Shown piece by piece: positions 25,876-34,903 of a DNA stretch of 64,000 bases (positions are counted from its first letter, which is position 1; each line of letters starts with the position of its first letter). A program made the translations under genes and the position numbers. Below the pieces are notes generated by a model, which did not search any database, had not been told where the DNA came from, and saw only the letters and a program-made list of their open reading frames with translations. The stretch comes from Erythrobacter sp. JK5 (GTDB taxonomy: Bacteria > Pseudomonadota > Alphaproteobacteria > Sphingomonadales > Sphingomonadaceae), in NCBI RefSeq assembly GCF_018205975.1, contig NZ_CP073577.1, positions 2,356,001 to 2,420,000 of the forward strand, read 5' to 3'.

Positions 25876-26235
25876 TCAGCAGAACCGCTGCGGCAGCCCG
25901 GTCGGCATCGGGGCGAGTGCGCGCGGTGCCGGCTGGTCGGGCAGTTCGGGACCGTGCGCCGTCTTCACCGTGTCGAACTGCCCGATCGCGATCGGCGCGG
26001 CGAAGGTGACTCCGACCTCCTCGCCCTCGATCCAGCGCACGGCGGCGCGATGCGGACCCGAATCCGCGACGTAGATCTGCAGCGGCGCGCCGACCGTGAG
26101 GGTGTGCGCCCCGGCAACGAAGCGGCAACCGCCCTCGGACAGGTCGGACAAGGTGACATCGACCGGCGAGCCGAGTCCGGTGAAATACCGGCCCGGCACG
26201 TTGATCGGTTTGCGGGGAGATTTCCGCGTGCGCAT
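25876..26235 (-). CDS. PilZ domain protein
   Basis: This 119-residue protein consists of a single PilZ domain. The c-di-GMP motif pair is recognisable: an N-terminal basic RKSPRKP and DLSEGGCRF (D/NxSxxG) about 20 residues later. The final 35 residues are a Pro-rich tail. It is a probable c-di-GMP receptor; its partner is unknown. Confidence 0.75.
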   Translation of the reverse strand: MRTRKSPRKPINVPGRYFTGLGSPVDVTLSDLSEGGCRFVAGAHTLTVGAPLQIYVADSGPHRAAVRWIEGEEVGVTFAAPIAIGQFDTVKTAHGPELPDQPAPRALAPMPTGLPQRFC

Positions 26236-26292
26236 GGTCGCGGTTGTATAGGGGCAAACGGTTTAGCGCGGGTAAATATATAAACGGGCAGG

Positions 26293-26323
26293 AAAAACCC
26301 CGCAAGGCCGATGCTTGCGGGGG
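26293..26323 (-). terminator. rho-independent terminator of nrdA
   Basis: A nine-bp stem (CCCCGCAAG with CTTGCGGGG) is followed on the minus strand by TTTTT, about 60 bases past the nrdA stop. Confidence 0.85.
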
Positions 26324-26380
26324 TATGTTCAGTGCAATTGAATCATCAGCACTGTCAAAAGAGCGACCAGACCGATTGCC

Positions 26381-28444
26381 TCACTGACAGCTCAGGCATT
26401 CCTCGTAATCGGTCTGCTCCCCCGCTCCGGCGGCGAGTTCGAACTTGGCTGCATCCTTGGTGTTGTCGGCCTCGACCCCGCCGGCGAACCCGGCGCGCTG
26501 CACCGATTTCGAGCGGAGGTAGTAGAGCGACTTGATGCCCTTCTCCCATGCCTGGAAGTGCAGCATCATCAGGTCCCACTTGTCGACGTCAGCCGGGATG
26601 AACAGGTTCAGCGACTGCGCCTGATCAATGTAGGGCGCACGGTCGGCAGCGAATTCGAGCAGCCAGCGCTGGTCGATCTCGAAGCTGGTCTTGAACGCGC
26701 CCTTTTCCTCGGGCGAGAGGAAGTCGAGATGCTGGACCGATCCGCCGCGTTCGAGGATCGAATTCCAGACGTTGGTCGAATCCTTCGATTTTTCCTGCAG
26801 CAGCTTTTCGAGATACGGGTTCTTGACCACGAAGCTGCCCGACAGCGTCTTGTGGGTGTAGATATTGGCCGGGATCGGCTCGATGCAGGCGCTGGTGCCG
26901 CCGCAGATGATGCTGATCGACGCAGTCGGTGCGATTGCCATCTTGCAGCTGAAGCGTTCCATCGCGCCCATTTCGGCCGCGTCGGGGCACGGTCCGCGCT
27001 CCTGCGCGAGCAGCATCGAAGCTTCGGATGCCTTGGCCTGGATATGCTTGAACATTTTCAGGTTCAGCGCCTTGGCCATCGCGCTTTCGAAGCCCAGACC
27101 CTTCGACTGCAGGAAGGAGTGGAAGCCCATCACGCCTAGGCCGACCGAACGTTCGCGCTCGGCGGAGTATTTCGCGCGGGCCATCTCGTCGGGCGCGCGG
27201 TCGATGTAATCCTGCAGCACGTTGTCGAGGAAGCGCATCACGTCCTCGATGAACTGCTTGTCGCCCGACCACTCGTCCCACTTCTCGAGGTTGAGCGAAG
27301 ACAGGCAACACACCGCGGTGCGATCATTGCCGAGATGGTCGACGCCGGTCGGCAGGGTGATTTCCGAACACAGGTTCGAAGTCGAAACCTTGAGGCCGAG
27401 ATCACGGTGATGCTTGGGCATCATGCGGTTCACCGTGTCGGCGAAGACGATGTAGGGCTCGCCCGTGGCGAGACGGGTTTCGACCAGCTTCTGGAACAGC
27501 GAGCGGGCATCGACACGCCCACGCACTTCGCCGGTCTTGGGCGATTTCAATTCGAACTCGGCCCCGTCGCGCACGGCTTCCATGAATTCGTCGGTCAGCA
27601 GCACGCCGTGGTGAAGGTTCAATGCCTTGCGGTTAAAGTCGCCCGAAGGCTTACGGATTTCGAGGAACTCCTCGATCTCGGGGTGCGAGACGTCGAGGTA
27701 GCACGCGGCCGAACCGCGGCGGAGCGACCCTTGCGAAATCGCCAGCGTCAGGCTGTCCATCACCCGCACGAACGGAATGATGCCGCTGGTCTTGCCGTTG
27801 AGGCCCACTGGCTCGCCGATGCCGCGGACATTGCCCCAATAGGTGCCGATGCCGCCGCCCTTGGAGGCGAGCCAGACGTTTTCGTTCCACGTGCCGACGA
27901 TCCCGTCGAGGCTGTCGGACACCGAGTTGAGGTAGCAGCTGATCGGCAGGCCGCGACCCGTGCCGCCGTTCGACAGCACCGGGGTCGCCGGCATGAACCA
28001 CAGCGACGAGATATAGTCGCAGAGCCTCTGCGCGTGCTCCTGATCGTCGGCATAGGCATCGGCCACGCGCGCGAACAGGTCCTGATAACTTTCATTCGGC
28101 AACAGGTAACGATCGGTCAGCGTTTCCTTGCCGAATTCGGTGAGATAGGCGTCGCGGCTCTCGTCGGTCTCGATCTCAAACCGGCGCGCATTCACGGTCT
28201 TGCTGTCTGGCAGGACCGCAGCCCTGGCAGCTTCGGCCATGGCTCCCGCGAGAGCTTCTCCCGCCTTTGCGGCGATCAGTTCGTCGCTGCCCTTGTCGGC
28301 ATTGTCCATTGTCACGGCCTTCTTGTTCTTCGGCGTCGGCGTGCCTGTTGGCGCACGACCCAGCGTTTCGCCGGTGTCCGCGTCGGTCAGCACTTCGTTG
28401 CCCGTGTTCTCACTGGCCACGTTTTCACTCGCTTTAAATTCCAT
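26381..28444 (-). CDS. nrdA: ribonucleoside-diphosphate reductase, alpha subunit
   Basis: This 687-residue catalytic subunit reduces ribonucleotides. The active-site Cys in SNLCSEITLP (N-x-C-x-E) is present, as are the redox pair in GSAACYLDVSHPE and AVCCLSSLNLE, the radical-transfer YY in SLYYLRSKS, and the C-terminal shuttle CLSC. No ATP-cone is evident in the first 90 residues, which are low-complexity, so classical dATP activity control may be absent. The upstream 400 bases hold 12 GANTC sites. Confidence 0.95.
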   Translation of the reverse strand: MEFKASENVASENTGNEVLTDADTGETLGRAPTGTPTPKNKKAVTMDNADKGSDELIAAKAGEALAGAMAEAARAAVLPDSKTVNARRFEIETDESRDAYLTEFGKETLTDRYLLPNESYQDLFARVADAYADDQEHAQRLCDYISSLWFMPATPVLSNGGTGRGLPISCYLNSVSDSLDGIVGTWNENVWLASKGGGIGTYWGNVRGIGEPVGLNGKTSGIIPFVRVMDSLTLAISQGSLRRGSAACYLDVSHPEIEEFLEIRKPSGDFNRKALNLHHGVLLTDEFMEAVRDGAEFELKSPKTGEVRGRVDARSLFQKLVETRLATGEPYIVFADTVNRMMPKHHRDLGLKVSTSNLCSEITLPTGVDHLGNDRTAVCCLSSLNLEKWDEWSGDKQFIEDVMRFLDNVLQDYIDRAPDEMARAKYSAERERSVGLGVMGFHSFLQSKGLGFESAMAKALNLKMFKHIQAKASEASMLLAQERGPCPDAAEMGAMERFSCKMAIAPTASISIICGGTSACIEPIPANIYTHKTLSGSFVVKNPYLEKLLQEKSKDSTNVWNSILERGGSVQHLDFLSPEEKGAFKTSFEIDQRWLLEFAADRAPYIDQAQSLNLFIPADVDKWDLMMLHFQAWEKGIKSLYYLRSKSVQRAGFAGGVEADNTKDAAKFELAAGAGEQTDYEECLSCQ

Positions 28445-28921
28445 TCTCGCCCCGTCTAGTCCCCGCGAATCGGACAGGACACAAGTGTCGATGTTCCAAT
28501 TCTGTTCTATACCGACCTGTCCACAGGATAGCCATGTGATTCCTCACAGCCTGTCCCGCGATCCGTCCACAATCCGGATCGTCCGACCCCTGAATCCGGC
28601 GACTCCCCTTCCTGCCGCGCCCTGTCGAGCGTGGGCCGAGTCACCTAGATTTTGGGGTTCATCCGCGAACCGAACCACCAGATAATGAATCAGCGACGAA
28701 TCCGCGTCAACGGGAGATTAACCACAAAATCGCGGAAACCCGGATCGGAATTCCATGTTGCAGTGCAGCGACGCGTGGACAAAGCTAGAGTCGCGAACCG
28801 CGCAAGAGCGAAAATGAATCTGTGAAGAAAAATTTGGTGATTGAATCATGTGAATCAATCGCTGAATCTTTTCGCAAGGCGGCGGCATGATTGTTGCGCC
28901 GTCGCGGAACAGGAGGTGGCT
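28445..28921. promoter_or_regulatory. nrdA / HD-gene divergent regulatory region with 12 GANTC sites
   Basis: There is no gene in 477 bases. GANTC sites start at 28467, 28538, 28592, 28601, 28638, 28687, 28698, 28788, 28816, 28843, 28852 and 28864. One or two would be expected by chance at this GC content. Also seen are a GACAC/GTGTC repeat at 28478-28489, a CCTGT-CC-ACAGG repeat near 28517, one DnaA-box-like TTAACCACA (28718-28726) and a 22-bp palindrome at 28839-28860. The region is markedly more AT-rich than the genes. Methylation-dependent promoter control is inferred. Confidence 0.6.
28839..28860. promoter_or_regulatory. 22-bp near-perfect palindrome carrying two GANTC sites
   Basis: The outer arms GATTGA and TCAATC are perfect, and the inner TCA and TGA also match by symmetry; only four central positions break symmetry. 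Two GAATC methylation sites lie inside. It sits 62 bases before the HD-gene start, where a repressor or activator site is expected. Confidence 0.5.
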
Positions 28922-29524
28922 GTGACCATTGCAACGCTCGAATCGGTTCCGGTGCCGATCCTCGCCGACCTGCGCCAGCGCCATTCCGAGCCGCAGCGGC
29001 ACTATCACGACTGGTCGCATATCGAGGCGCTGCTCACTCATATGGCGGATGCCCGGGGCCTGCTGCACGATCCGGACGCGGTGCTCCACGCGATCCTGTT
29101 CCACGACGCGATCTACGATCCGCGCGCCAAGGACAATGAACGCCGCAGCGCCGCGCTGCTGGTCGAAACCGCACCGGCCATTCCCGCCGCAAGCCTCTCC
29201 GCCGCGCGGCGGATGATCGAGGCGACCGAGGGCCATCACCTGCCCGGCGATCTGTCGGGAGCCGCGCAATCGGACTGCGCGCATTTCCTCGACATGGATC
29301 TGGCGATCCTCGGTGCCTCACCGGAGCGATTCGTTATCTACGAAGACCAGATCCGCCGCGAATATGCGCATGTGCCGGATGCCGCGTTTCGCGAGGGGCG
29401 CGCGGCGGTGCTGCGCGGTTTCGCCGCGCGCCCGCGCCTCTATTTCAGCGCGTGGGGCCGCGAGCGGTTCGAAGCGCAGGCACGGCGCAATCTCGCCCGC
29501 TCGCTCGCGGCTCTGGCGAACTAG
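28922..29524 (+). CDS. HD-domain protein (predicted metal-dependent phosphohydrolase)
   Basis: This 200-residue protein has HD-type metal ligands: His in RHYHDWSHIEALL near residue 28, HD in LFHDAIYDP near 60, and EGHH later. It belongs to the group often mislabelled as NMDA-receptor-like in bacteria. The substrate is unknown. The start is GTG 28922 with AGGAGG five bases upstream. It ends sharing bases with the stop of the convergent hydrolase gene. Confidence 0.75.
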   Translation: MTIATLESVPVPILADLRQRHSEPQRHYHDWSHIEALLTHMADARGLLHDPDAVLHAILFHDAIYDPRAKDNERRSAALLVETAPAIPAASLSAARRMIEATEGHHLPGDLSGAAQSDCAHFLDMDLAILGASPERFVIYEDQIRREYAHVPDAAFREGRAAVLRGFAARPRLYFSAWGRERFEAQARRNLARSLAALAN

Positions 29525-30435
29525 GCGGCCACCGATTCCCGCGCCCGCGCGCTGCGGGCATGCTCGGCGATCTCCTGCGCCAGCCGGTCGATCAGCTCAG
29601 CCGGAAGATCGTGACCCCAGCCGGGGATCGTCACCAGCCTGGCACCGGGGATGTGCTCGGCGGTGTCCTTGCCACCCTCCAGCTTGACCAGCGGATCGGC
29701 CTCGCCGTGGAGCACCAGCGTCGGCACACTCACCGACCGCAGCCGTTCGCGCCGGTCGCCATCGTCGATGATCGCGGCGAGCTGACGCGGCAGACCGGGC
29801 GGATAGACGCTGCGCTGCACCAACGCCTGCACCCGCGCGCGGCGCCGTTCGGCATCGGCCGGATAACCGGGGCTGCCGATTTTCTCCTGCACGTTGATGC
29901 CGTGCGCAATCAGGTCCTCTTCCTCCATCGAAGGCAAGGGCGCGGTCAGCGCGTCGATCGCGGGCTTGTCCGCCTGCGGCAGCCGGGGATGCCCGGTGGT
30001 CGACATGATCGAGGTGAGCGATTGCAGCTGCCCGGGATGGTTCACCGCCATCAGCTGCGCGATCATGCCGCCCATCGAAGCCCCCACGACGTGTGCCCTG
30101 GGAATGTCCAGCGCGGTCAGCAGCCCGGCTCCGTCGGCGGCCATGTCGGCGAGCGTATAGGGCACGCGCGCAGGCCAGCCGATCTTCTGGCGGATCACCT
30201 GCCAGGCGATCCCCGGCGCCCTGGCACCTTCCATCTTCTGCGACAGGCCGATGTCGCGATTGTCGTAACGGATTACGCGGTGGCCATGGCCGACCAGCGC
30301 TTCGACGAATTCGTCGGGCCACAGGATCATCTGCGCGCCGAGGCCCATCACCAGCAGGATCGGATCATCGCCGGGATTGCCGTGCTCTTCGTAAAACAGC
30401 TCGATACCGGTAGTGGGCGCGGTGATGTGCGGCAT
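29521..30435 (-). CDS. alpha/beta-fold hydrolase
   Basis: This 304-residue protein has the nucleophile elbow VGASMGGM (Ser near residue 121), the catalytic Asp in LHGEADPLV and the His in PGWGHDLP. The oxyanion region is LLVMGLGAQMILWPD. It resembles the RdmC/methylesterase-like and haloperoxidase-like hydrolases; the substrate is unknown. The start at MPHITAPT is preferred over a longer frame. Confidence 0.85.
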   Translation of the reverse strand: MPHITAPTTGIELFYEEHGNPGDDPILLVMGLGAQMILWPDEFVEALVGHGHRVIRYDNRDIGLSQKMEGARAPGIAWQVIRQKIGWPARVPYTLADMAADGAGLLTALDIPRAHVVGASMGGMIAQLMAVNHPGQLQSLTSIMSTTGHPRLPQADKPAIDALTAPLPSMEEEDLIAHGINVQEKIGSPGYPADAERRRARVQALVQRSVYPPGLPRQLAAIIDDGDRRERLRSVSVPTLVLHGEADPLVKLEGGKDTAEHIPGARLVTIPGWGHDLPAELIDRLAQEIAEHARSARARESVAA

Positions 30436-30596
30436 GGACGTGATGGCTCCTGCGGGTTGGGTTCCGCAGCCATCGTTGCCGCACAAGCAAACGCGCCGCA
30501 ACCCACGCTCGCCCAAAAGGGACTGGAGACGAGTGCAGGTGCGGCGCGGTCGACCCCCGGGGTCGCAATCCGGGGCCGGGTCGGCGGCAGGGGCTC

Positions 30597-31097
30597 CTAA
30601 CCGCCGAGCAGGATGTAACGTTCCGATTCCGCCTGCGCGTACCGTTCGCGCATTTCGCTGGTGGCCTTGGCGGCAAGCTGGTCATGAATCTCGCGGTTGC
30701 TCGCGAAGATGATGTTGGCGAGGAACTGTGCGCTCTCCGGATTGTAGACCGGCACGTCGCCGAGCCCGTCGAGCCGCTTGACCGCATAGATCGCGGCCTT
30801 GCGCGCGGCCCAGTTGCCTTTGCCGTCGAGCACTTCGAGGTTTTCGGCCTTGCCGTCTTCGCCGAGCGTGAAGGTGATTTGCACCACCGCATCGTTGGGC
30901 CGCACGGTGCGGGCGACCGGGGCGCGGGTCAGCGCGTGGTTGAGATCGCGGGTGGTTTCCTGCTGCCATTCCTGCATCGCGGCATGCGAAGTCACCACGA
31001 TATCCTGCGATTTGCCGGCGGCGGCAGGGGCGGCGAACGACACGGCCAGCGCGAACGCGGCGGCCGGTAGGGCAAGAGACTTGTTGAGGCGGTTCAT
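30597..31097 (-). CDS. exported TonB-C-terminal-like protein
   Basis: This 166-residue protein has a signal peptide (cleavage near APAAAG). The centre has a TonB_C-like pattern: NDAVVQITFTLGEDGKAENLEVLDG and AAIYAVKRLDGLGDVPVY. There is no N-terminal transmembrane anchor of the TonB type, so it is a periplasmic relative rather than a true energy transducer. Partner and function are unknown. Confidence 0.7.
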   Translation of the reverse strand: MNRLNKSLALPAAAFALAVSFAAPAAAGKSQDIVVTSHAAMQEWQQETTRDLNHALTRAPVARTVRPNDAVVQITFTLGEDGKAENLEVLDGKGNWAARKAAIYAVKRLDGLGDVPVYNPESAQFLANIIFASNREIHDQLAAKATSEMRERYAQAESERYILLGG

Positions 31098-31372
31098 CGG
31101 ATCATCCTTTCCTGGGCATCACGGGATGATCGAGCGCAAGGACCGGTAGCGCCGAGCACCAGTCCCTACACTCGTGCGATGGCTCTATTGGTCGATCAGG
31201 CGCGGCGGGCAGTTGTCAGATCGGGGTGTTTCGGGGGTCCCGCCGCGTCCGATCACAAAGTGCCAGACGGCACGATTGTTTCAATATGGTATCGGTGAGC
31301 CGTGTTATGTTTCGCCGAGCGTCCGTTTGACGCAGACAAACTGCATACGGAGCCCGACGAGCGATCAGGGCG

Positions 31373-32335
31373 TCAGGGTTGGCCCCGCCATTCCGGCCCG
31401 CTGATCGTGAAGCCGCGCGCTTCGAGTTGGTCGAGCACCCCGTCCGGTTCGGCCAGCACCCTCAGCGGGACCACCGCCAGCGTGACGCCTTCGGTCGCGA
31501 CCGCGCCTTCGATCATGCCGACCCATTGCGCGCGGATCTCCTCGCCGAGCGCGTCATCGGCCCACGGCCAGCAAGTGCCGAGCGCGATTTCGAGCGGGTT
31601 GCCCATCACGGCGGGCACATCGAACTTGCGCCAGTCCTCGCCGCGCTGTGCGATGATGCCCTGCCCCGCTTCGGTGGCGTCCATCGCCGCTTCGAGGCAG
31701 GGGATGTGCGAGGCGGGATCGGCGTCGGCGAGATTATCGAGCAGGTCCTCGCCGCGAAATCTCTCCGGCCGGGTGATCGGCACGTCGGCCCTGTCCGCCG
31801 CCTTGCGGACCACTTCGGTGGCGTCGTCGGTAGTGTCGTCGTCGAAATCGAGCCGCCGTGCGAGCAGATCAAACGCGGTCATCAGGAACGATCCGCGATC
31901 GTAGTCCTGATCGTATTGCTCCTCGAGCGCGGCGAGGCGCGCGCGCTGGGCCTCGTCGAGATAGTCGGCGGCGACGGTCTTTTCGGGCAGCCTGGTAAAG
32001 CGCCCGCCGCGAAAGATCAGCCGGAAGACGTCTCCGGGAGAGAACTTGGGCTGCGCGCGGACGATGACACCCTGCGCTTCGGCGGTGGCTTCCTCCAGCC
32101 GGTCGGGCTGCCATGGGGTGGATTTGGGCACCGCACGGATTTCGCCGACAAGGACGATGGTGCCGGTCGGCGTGTCGATCGTCCACATCGGCGCGCCCGA
32201 ACGCTGCGCGGTGACGACTATGGTGTTTTCGGCGGGGGTGGGTCCTTGGGCAACGGCCGCGCCGCTCCAAAAGCCAAGGAAAGCCATGAGGCCGAGAATT
32301 CTTCCTGATTTCAACAAAGCGCGATCACCATTCAC
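31373..32335 (-). CDS. TraB/GumN family exported protein
   Basis: This 320-residue protein has a signal peptide (ILGLMAFLGFWSGAAVAQG). The TraB/GumN (PF01963-type) layout follows: MWTIDTPTGTIVLVGEIRAVP near residue 55, then helical segments, and near the C-terminus GMIEGAVATEGVTLAVVPLRVLA. The family is thought to contain a metal-dependent protease-like fold (Tiki/TraB). The usual GxxH and GxLH motifs are not obvious (GEIRAVP replaces the first), so catalysis is doubtful. The GTG start is inferred; position is good to a few bases. Confidence 0.7.
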   Translation of the reverse strand: MNGDRALLKSGRILGLMAFLGFWSGAAVAQGPTPAENTIVVTAQRSGAPMWTIDTPTGTIVLVGEIRAVPKSTPWQPDRLEEATAEAQGVIVRAQPKFSPGDVFRLIFRGGRFTRLPEKTVAADYLDEAQRARLAALEEQYDQDYDRGSFLMTAFDLLARRLDFDDDTTDDATEVVRKAADRADVPITRPERFRGEDLLDNLADADPASHIPCLEAAMDATEAGQGIIAQRGEDWRKFDVPAVMGNPLEIALGTCWPWADDALGEEIRAQWVGMIEGAVATEGVTLAVVPLRVLAEPDGVLDQLEARGFTISGPEWRGQP

Positions 32336-32411
32336 ACCCCCCAGCAAACGAGGATCATGTTGTGGTCCAGGCCGGATGAACTAGTAATGACCTCTGGAGG
32401 ACAACGAATTG

Positions 32412-32915
32412 ATGACTCGGTTGGCATTCCCGATTTGCGCCGCACTTGCTGTGGTCGGGTGCGCCACATCCGCCGACCCATCAAAAAGCACATTGCTTGC
32501 GACCATCGACCACCACGAATGGGGAGACCCAAGTCGGCTGCGCGTCGATCTCGATTCTGGCCAATACTCGATCGAATACGGAAAATGGGACAGAAATGCA
32601 CCAAGCTCACGGAGTGGGTCTCGCGGCAAGCCCATTGCCGGTGAACTGGGCCAAGGGAAAATCGACACGCTAAACCGACTTGTATTTGCCGCGCAGGAGA
32701 AGGGGCTGGTCAATCAAGATTGTGCTGCAAAACCACGAAACGAACGAGAATCCATAGTAATCACAAACGGAGGAACACCTACCCTCAGAGTCATCAGCGA
32801 TGGCGCAAAGCTGACTGCTCATAAGGACCTCGAGTGTTGGACAGAGGCCGCCAACGAGATTGAGAAGTATCTCGTCGAGCTATTCGATGAGGAGCGCGGT
32901 CTCATCGCCGACTAA
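32412..32915 (+). CDS. lipoprotein of unknown function
   Basis: This 167-residue protein has a signal peptide and lipobox VVGC (near residue 17). The mature part has no known domain. Two further Cys (NQDCAAK, LECWTEA) could pair. GC is lower than in the flanking genes, suggesting recent acquisition. GGAGG lies upstream; TTG 32409 is an alternative start. It is convergent with nadB. Confidence 0.65.
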   Translation: MTRLAFPICAALAVVGCATSADPSKSTLLATIDHHEWGDPSRLRVDLDSGQYSIEYGKWDRNAPSSRSGSRGKPIAGELGQGKIDTLNRLVFAAQEKGLVNQDCAAKPRNERESIVITNGGTPTLRVISDGAKLTAHKDLECWTEAANEIEKYLVELFDEERGLIAD

Positions 32916-34513
32916 GGCACCAACACCGTATCCTGCGCCACCTCCGCGGTTTCGGGATAATCCAGATTGTAGTGCAGCCCGCGGCTTTCGTGCCGGGCCA
33001 GCGCCGATGTCACAATCAGCTCCGCCGCCTGCAGCAGGTTGCGCAGTTCGATCAGATCGGTGGTGACGACGAAGCTGCCGTAGTAATCCTCCACCTCCTG
33101 TTTCAGCAGCGCGATGCGGTTGGCGGCGCGTTCGAGGCGTTTGGTGGTGCGCACGATGCCGACGTAGTTCCACATGAAACGGCGGATCTCGGTCCAGTTC
33201 TGCTTGATGACGACCTGCTCGTCCGAATCCGACACGCGGCTTTCGTCCCACGGCTTGATCGGCGGGGGCTGGTCGAGGGTGTCCCATTGCGCAAGGATGT
33301 CGCTCGCCGCCGCTTCGCCGAACACGAAGCATTCGAGCAGCGAGTTCGATGCCAGCCGGTTCGCGCCATGGAGGCCGCTTTCGGTGCACTCGCCGGCCGC
33401 CCACAGGCCGGGCAGGTCGGTGCGCGCATCGAGCCCGACCACCACGCCGCCGCAGGTGTAGTGCTGCGCGGGGACGACCGGGATCGGCTGGCAAGTCATG
33501 TCGATGCCGAGGCCGGACAGCTTCTCGTGGATCGTCGGGAAGTGTTCCTTCACGAACTCCGCCGGCTGGTGGCTGATATCGAGATGGACGTAATCGAGGC
33601 CGTAGCGCTTGATCTGGTCGTCGATCGCGCGGGCGACGACATCGCGGGGCGCGAGCTCCATCCGCTCCTTGTCGTAATCCTCCATGAAGCGGTGGCCGGT
33701 TTCCGGGTGGAACAGCCGCCCGCCCTCGCCGCGCACCGCCTCGGTGATGAGGAAGTTCTTGACCTCGAGATTATAGAGGCACGTCGGGTGGAACTGCATC
33801 ATCTCCATGTTGGAGACGCGCGCGCCCGCTCGCCACGCCATCGCGATCCCGTCCCCGGTCGCGCCGCGCGGCGCGGTCGAGAACTGGTAGACACGGCCCG
33901 CTCCGCCCGCTGCCAGCACGGTGGCGCGCGCGACGTGCCGCTCGACCCGGCCGCTTGCCTCGTCGAGCGCGTACACGCCCCACACCCGGCCCGCGGCGGA
34001 GAAGTGTTCGCGATGGCGATCGGTAATGAAGTCGATGCAGGTCAGCCCGCCGCGCATGGTGATGTTGGGATTGGCTTCGGCGGCCTTGAGAAGCGCCTCC
34101 TGCACCGCCCAGCCGGTCGCATCGTCGACATGCACGATCCGCCGGTGCGAGTGCCCGCCTTCGCGGGTGAGGTGCAGCGCATCCTCGTCGCGGTTGAATG
34201 GGACGCCGAGCTCGCACAGCCGGTCGATACTGGCGGGCGCGCGCTCGATCACGAATTCGACCGTCTCGCGGTCGTTCAGCCCGGCACCCGCGACCATCGT
34301 GTCGCGCACGTGGTTCTCGAACGTGTCGCCGGCATCGAGCACCGCCGCGATTCCGCCCTGCGCCCAGGCAGTCGATCCGCCGGTGAGCGATCCCTTGGCG
34401 AGCACCAGCACGCGCTTGCTCTCGGCCAGCGCCAGCGCCGCGGTCAACCCCGCCGCGCCCGAGCCGATGACGATGATGTCGTATTCCGGAGTGGTTTCAG
34501 GCGTGTCTCCCAT
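32912..34513 (-). CDS. nadB: L-aspartate oxidase
   Basis: This 533-residue FAD enzyme oxidises aspartate to iminoaspartate for NAD synthesis. The FAD-binding motif is IIVIGSGAAGLTAALALAES (residues about 14-33). GGSTAWAQGGIAAVL, the conserved EGGHSHRRI and the C-terminal CGGVVVGLDARTDLPGLWAAGE match the succinate-dehydrogenase/NadB flavoprotein family, and the AWAQGG sequence favours NadB. nadA and nadC are not in the window. Confidence 0.95.
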   Translation of the reverse strand: MGDTPETTPEYDIIVIGSGAAGLTAALALAESKRVLVLAKGSLTGGSTAWAQGGIAAVLDAGDTFENHVRDTMVAGAGLNDRETVEFVIERAPASIDRLCELGVPFNRDEDALHLTREGGHSHRRIVHVDDATGWAVQEALLKAAEANPNITMRGGLTCIDFITDRHREHFSAAGRVWGVYALDEASGRVERHVARATVLAAGGAGRVYQFSTAPRGATGDGIAMAWRAGARVSNMEMMQFHPTCLYNLEVKNFLITEAVRGEGGRLFHPETGHRFMEDYDKERMELAPRDVVARAIDDQIKRYGLDYVHLDISHQPAEFVKEHFPTIHEKLSGLGIDMTCQPIPVVPAQHYTCGGVVVGLDARTDLPGLWAAGECTESGLHGANRLASNSLLECFVFGEAAASDILAQWDTLDQPPPIKPWDESRVSDSDEQVVIKQNWTEIRRFMWNYVGIVRTTKRLERAANRIALLKQEVEDYYGSFVVTTDLIELRNLLQAAELIVTSALARHESRGLHYNLDYPETAEVAQDTVLVP

Positions 34514-34709
34514 CGCGCCGCCATGGCCCGCAATGGGGCGCTAGGCAAGGGCGCAACTGAGCGAGGCGCTTGTCATTCGTGTCGCCCACCGGGGCGTAAT
34601 CGTTAGGGAAAGCACCCGAACGTGTTACTATCGTGCCGAAAGACCGGGGGTCGCTGAGTCGGCGGAGGCAATGTCGCTCCGTTATGGCGACTTGGCTGGG
34701 GGGAGTATC

Positions 34710-34868
34710 ATGTCGTTTCTATCGCTGGCGAAATGCCTGCTCGATCACCACCAGCCGTTGCGGCGCAATGTCGAGCGCGAGGGCGATGAATATGTCGGCA
34801 CGTGTCGCCATTGCGGAAAGGATATTCACCGCACCGCCCCGCGCCGTTGGCGGCACCAGCACTCTTAG
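34710..34868 (+). CDS. small CxxC protein (52 residues)
   Basis: A GGGGAG ribosome-binding site precedes ATG 34710. The peptide starts MSFLSLAKCLLDHHQPLRR and contains a zinc-ribbon-like CRHCGKDIHRTAPRRW. It is highly basic and probably binds metal or nucleic acid. An upstream in-frame ATG at 34671 lacks support. Family unknown. Confidence 0.6.
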   Translation: MSFLSLAKCLLDHHQPLRRNVEREGDEYVGTCRHCGKDIHRTAPRRWRHQHS

Positions 34869-34903
34869 CGATCGGCCCGATCGGATTCCGGTTCGAAAAG
34901 GCT

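Noticed and set aside
28478..28489. NrdR box upstream of nrdA
   Set aside because: GACAC and GTGTC arms are separated by only two bases, not the eight expected for a 16-bp NrdR box, and no tandem second box is evident.
28445..28921. Chromosome replication origin in the nrdA upstream region
   Set aside because: GANTC richness and one DnaA-box-like TTAACCACA (one mismatch) were considered, but other candidate boxes have two or three mismatches and no origin-linked genes (dnaA, parAB, hemE) are nearby.
31098..31372. Small open frame on the plus strand around 31174-31404
   Set aside because: It has no ribosome-binding site, no recognisable sequence and overlaps the TraB-like gene; treated as non-coding spacer.
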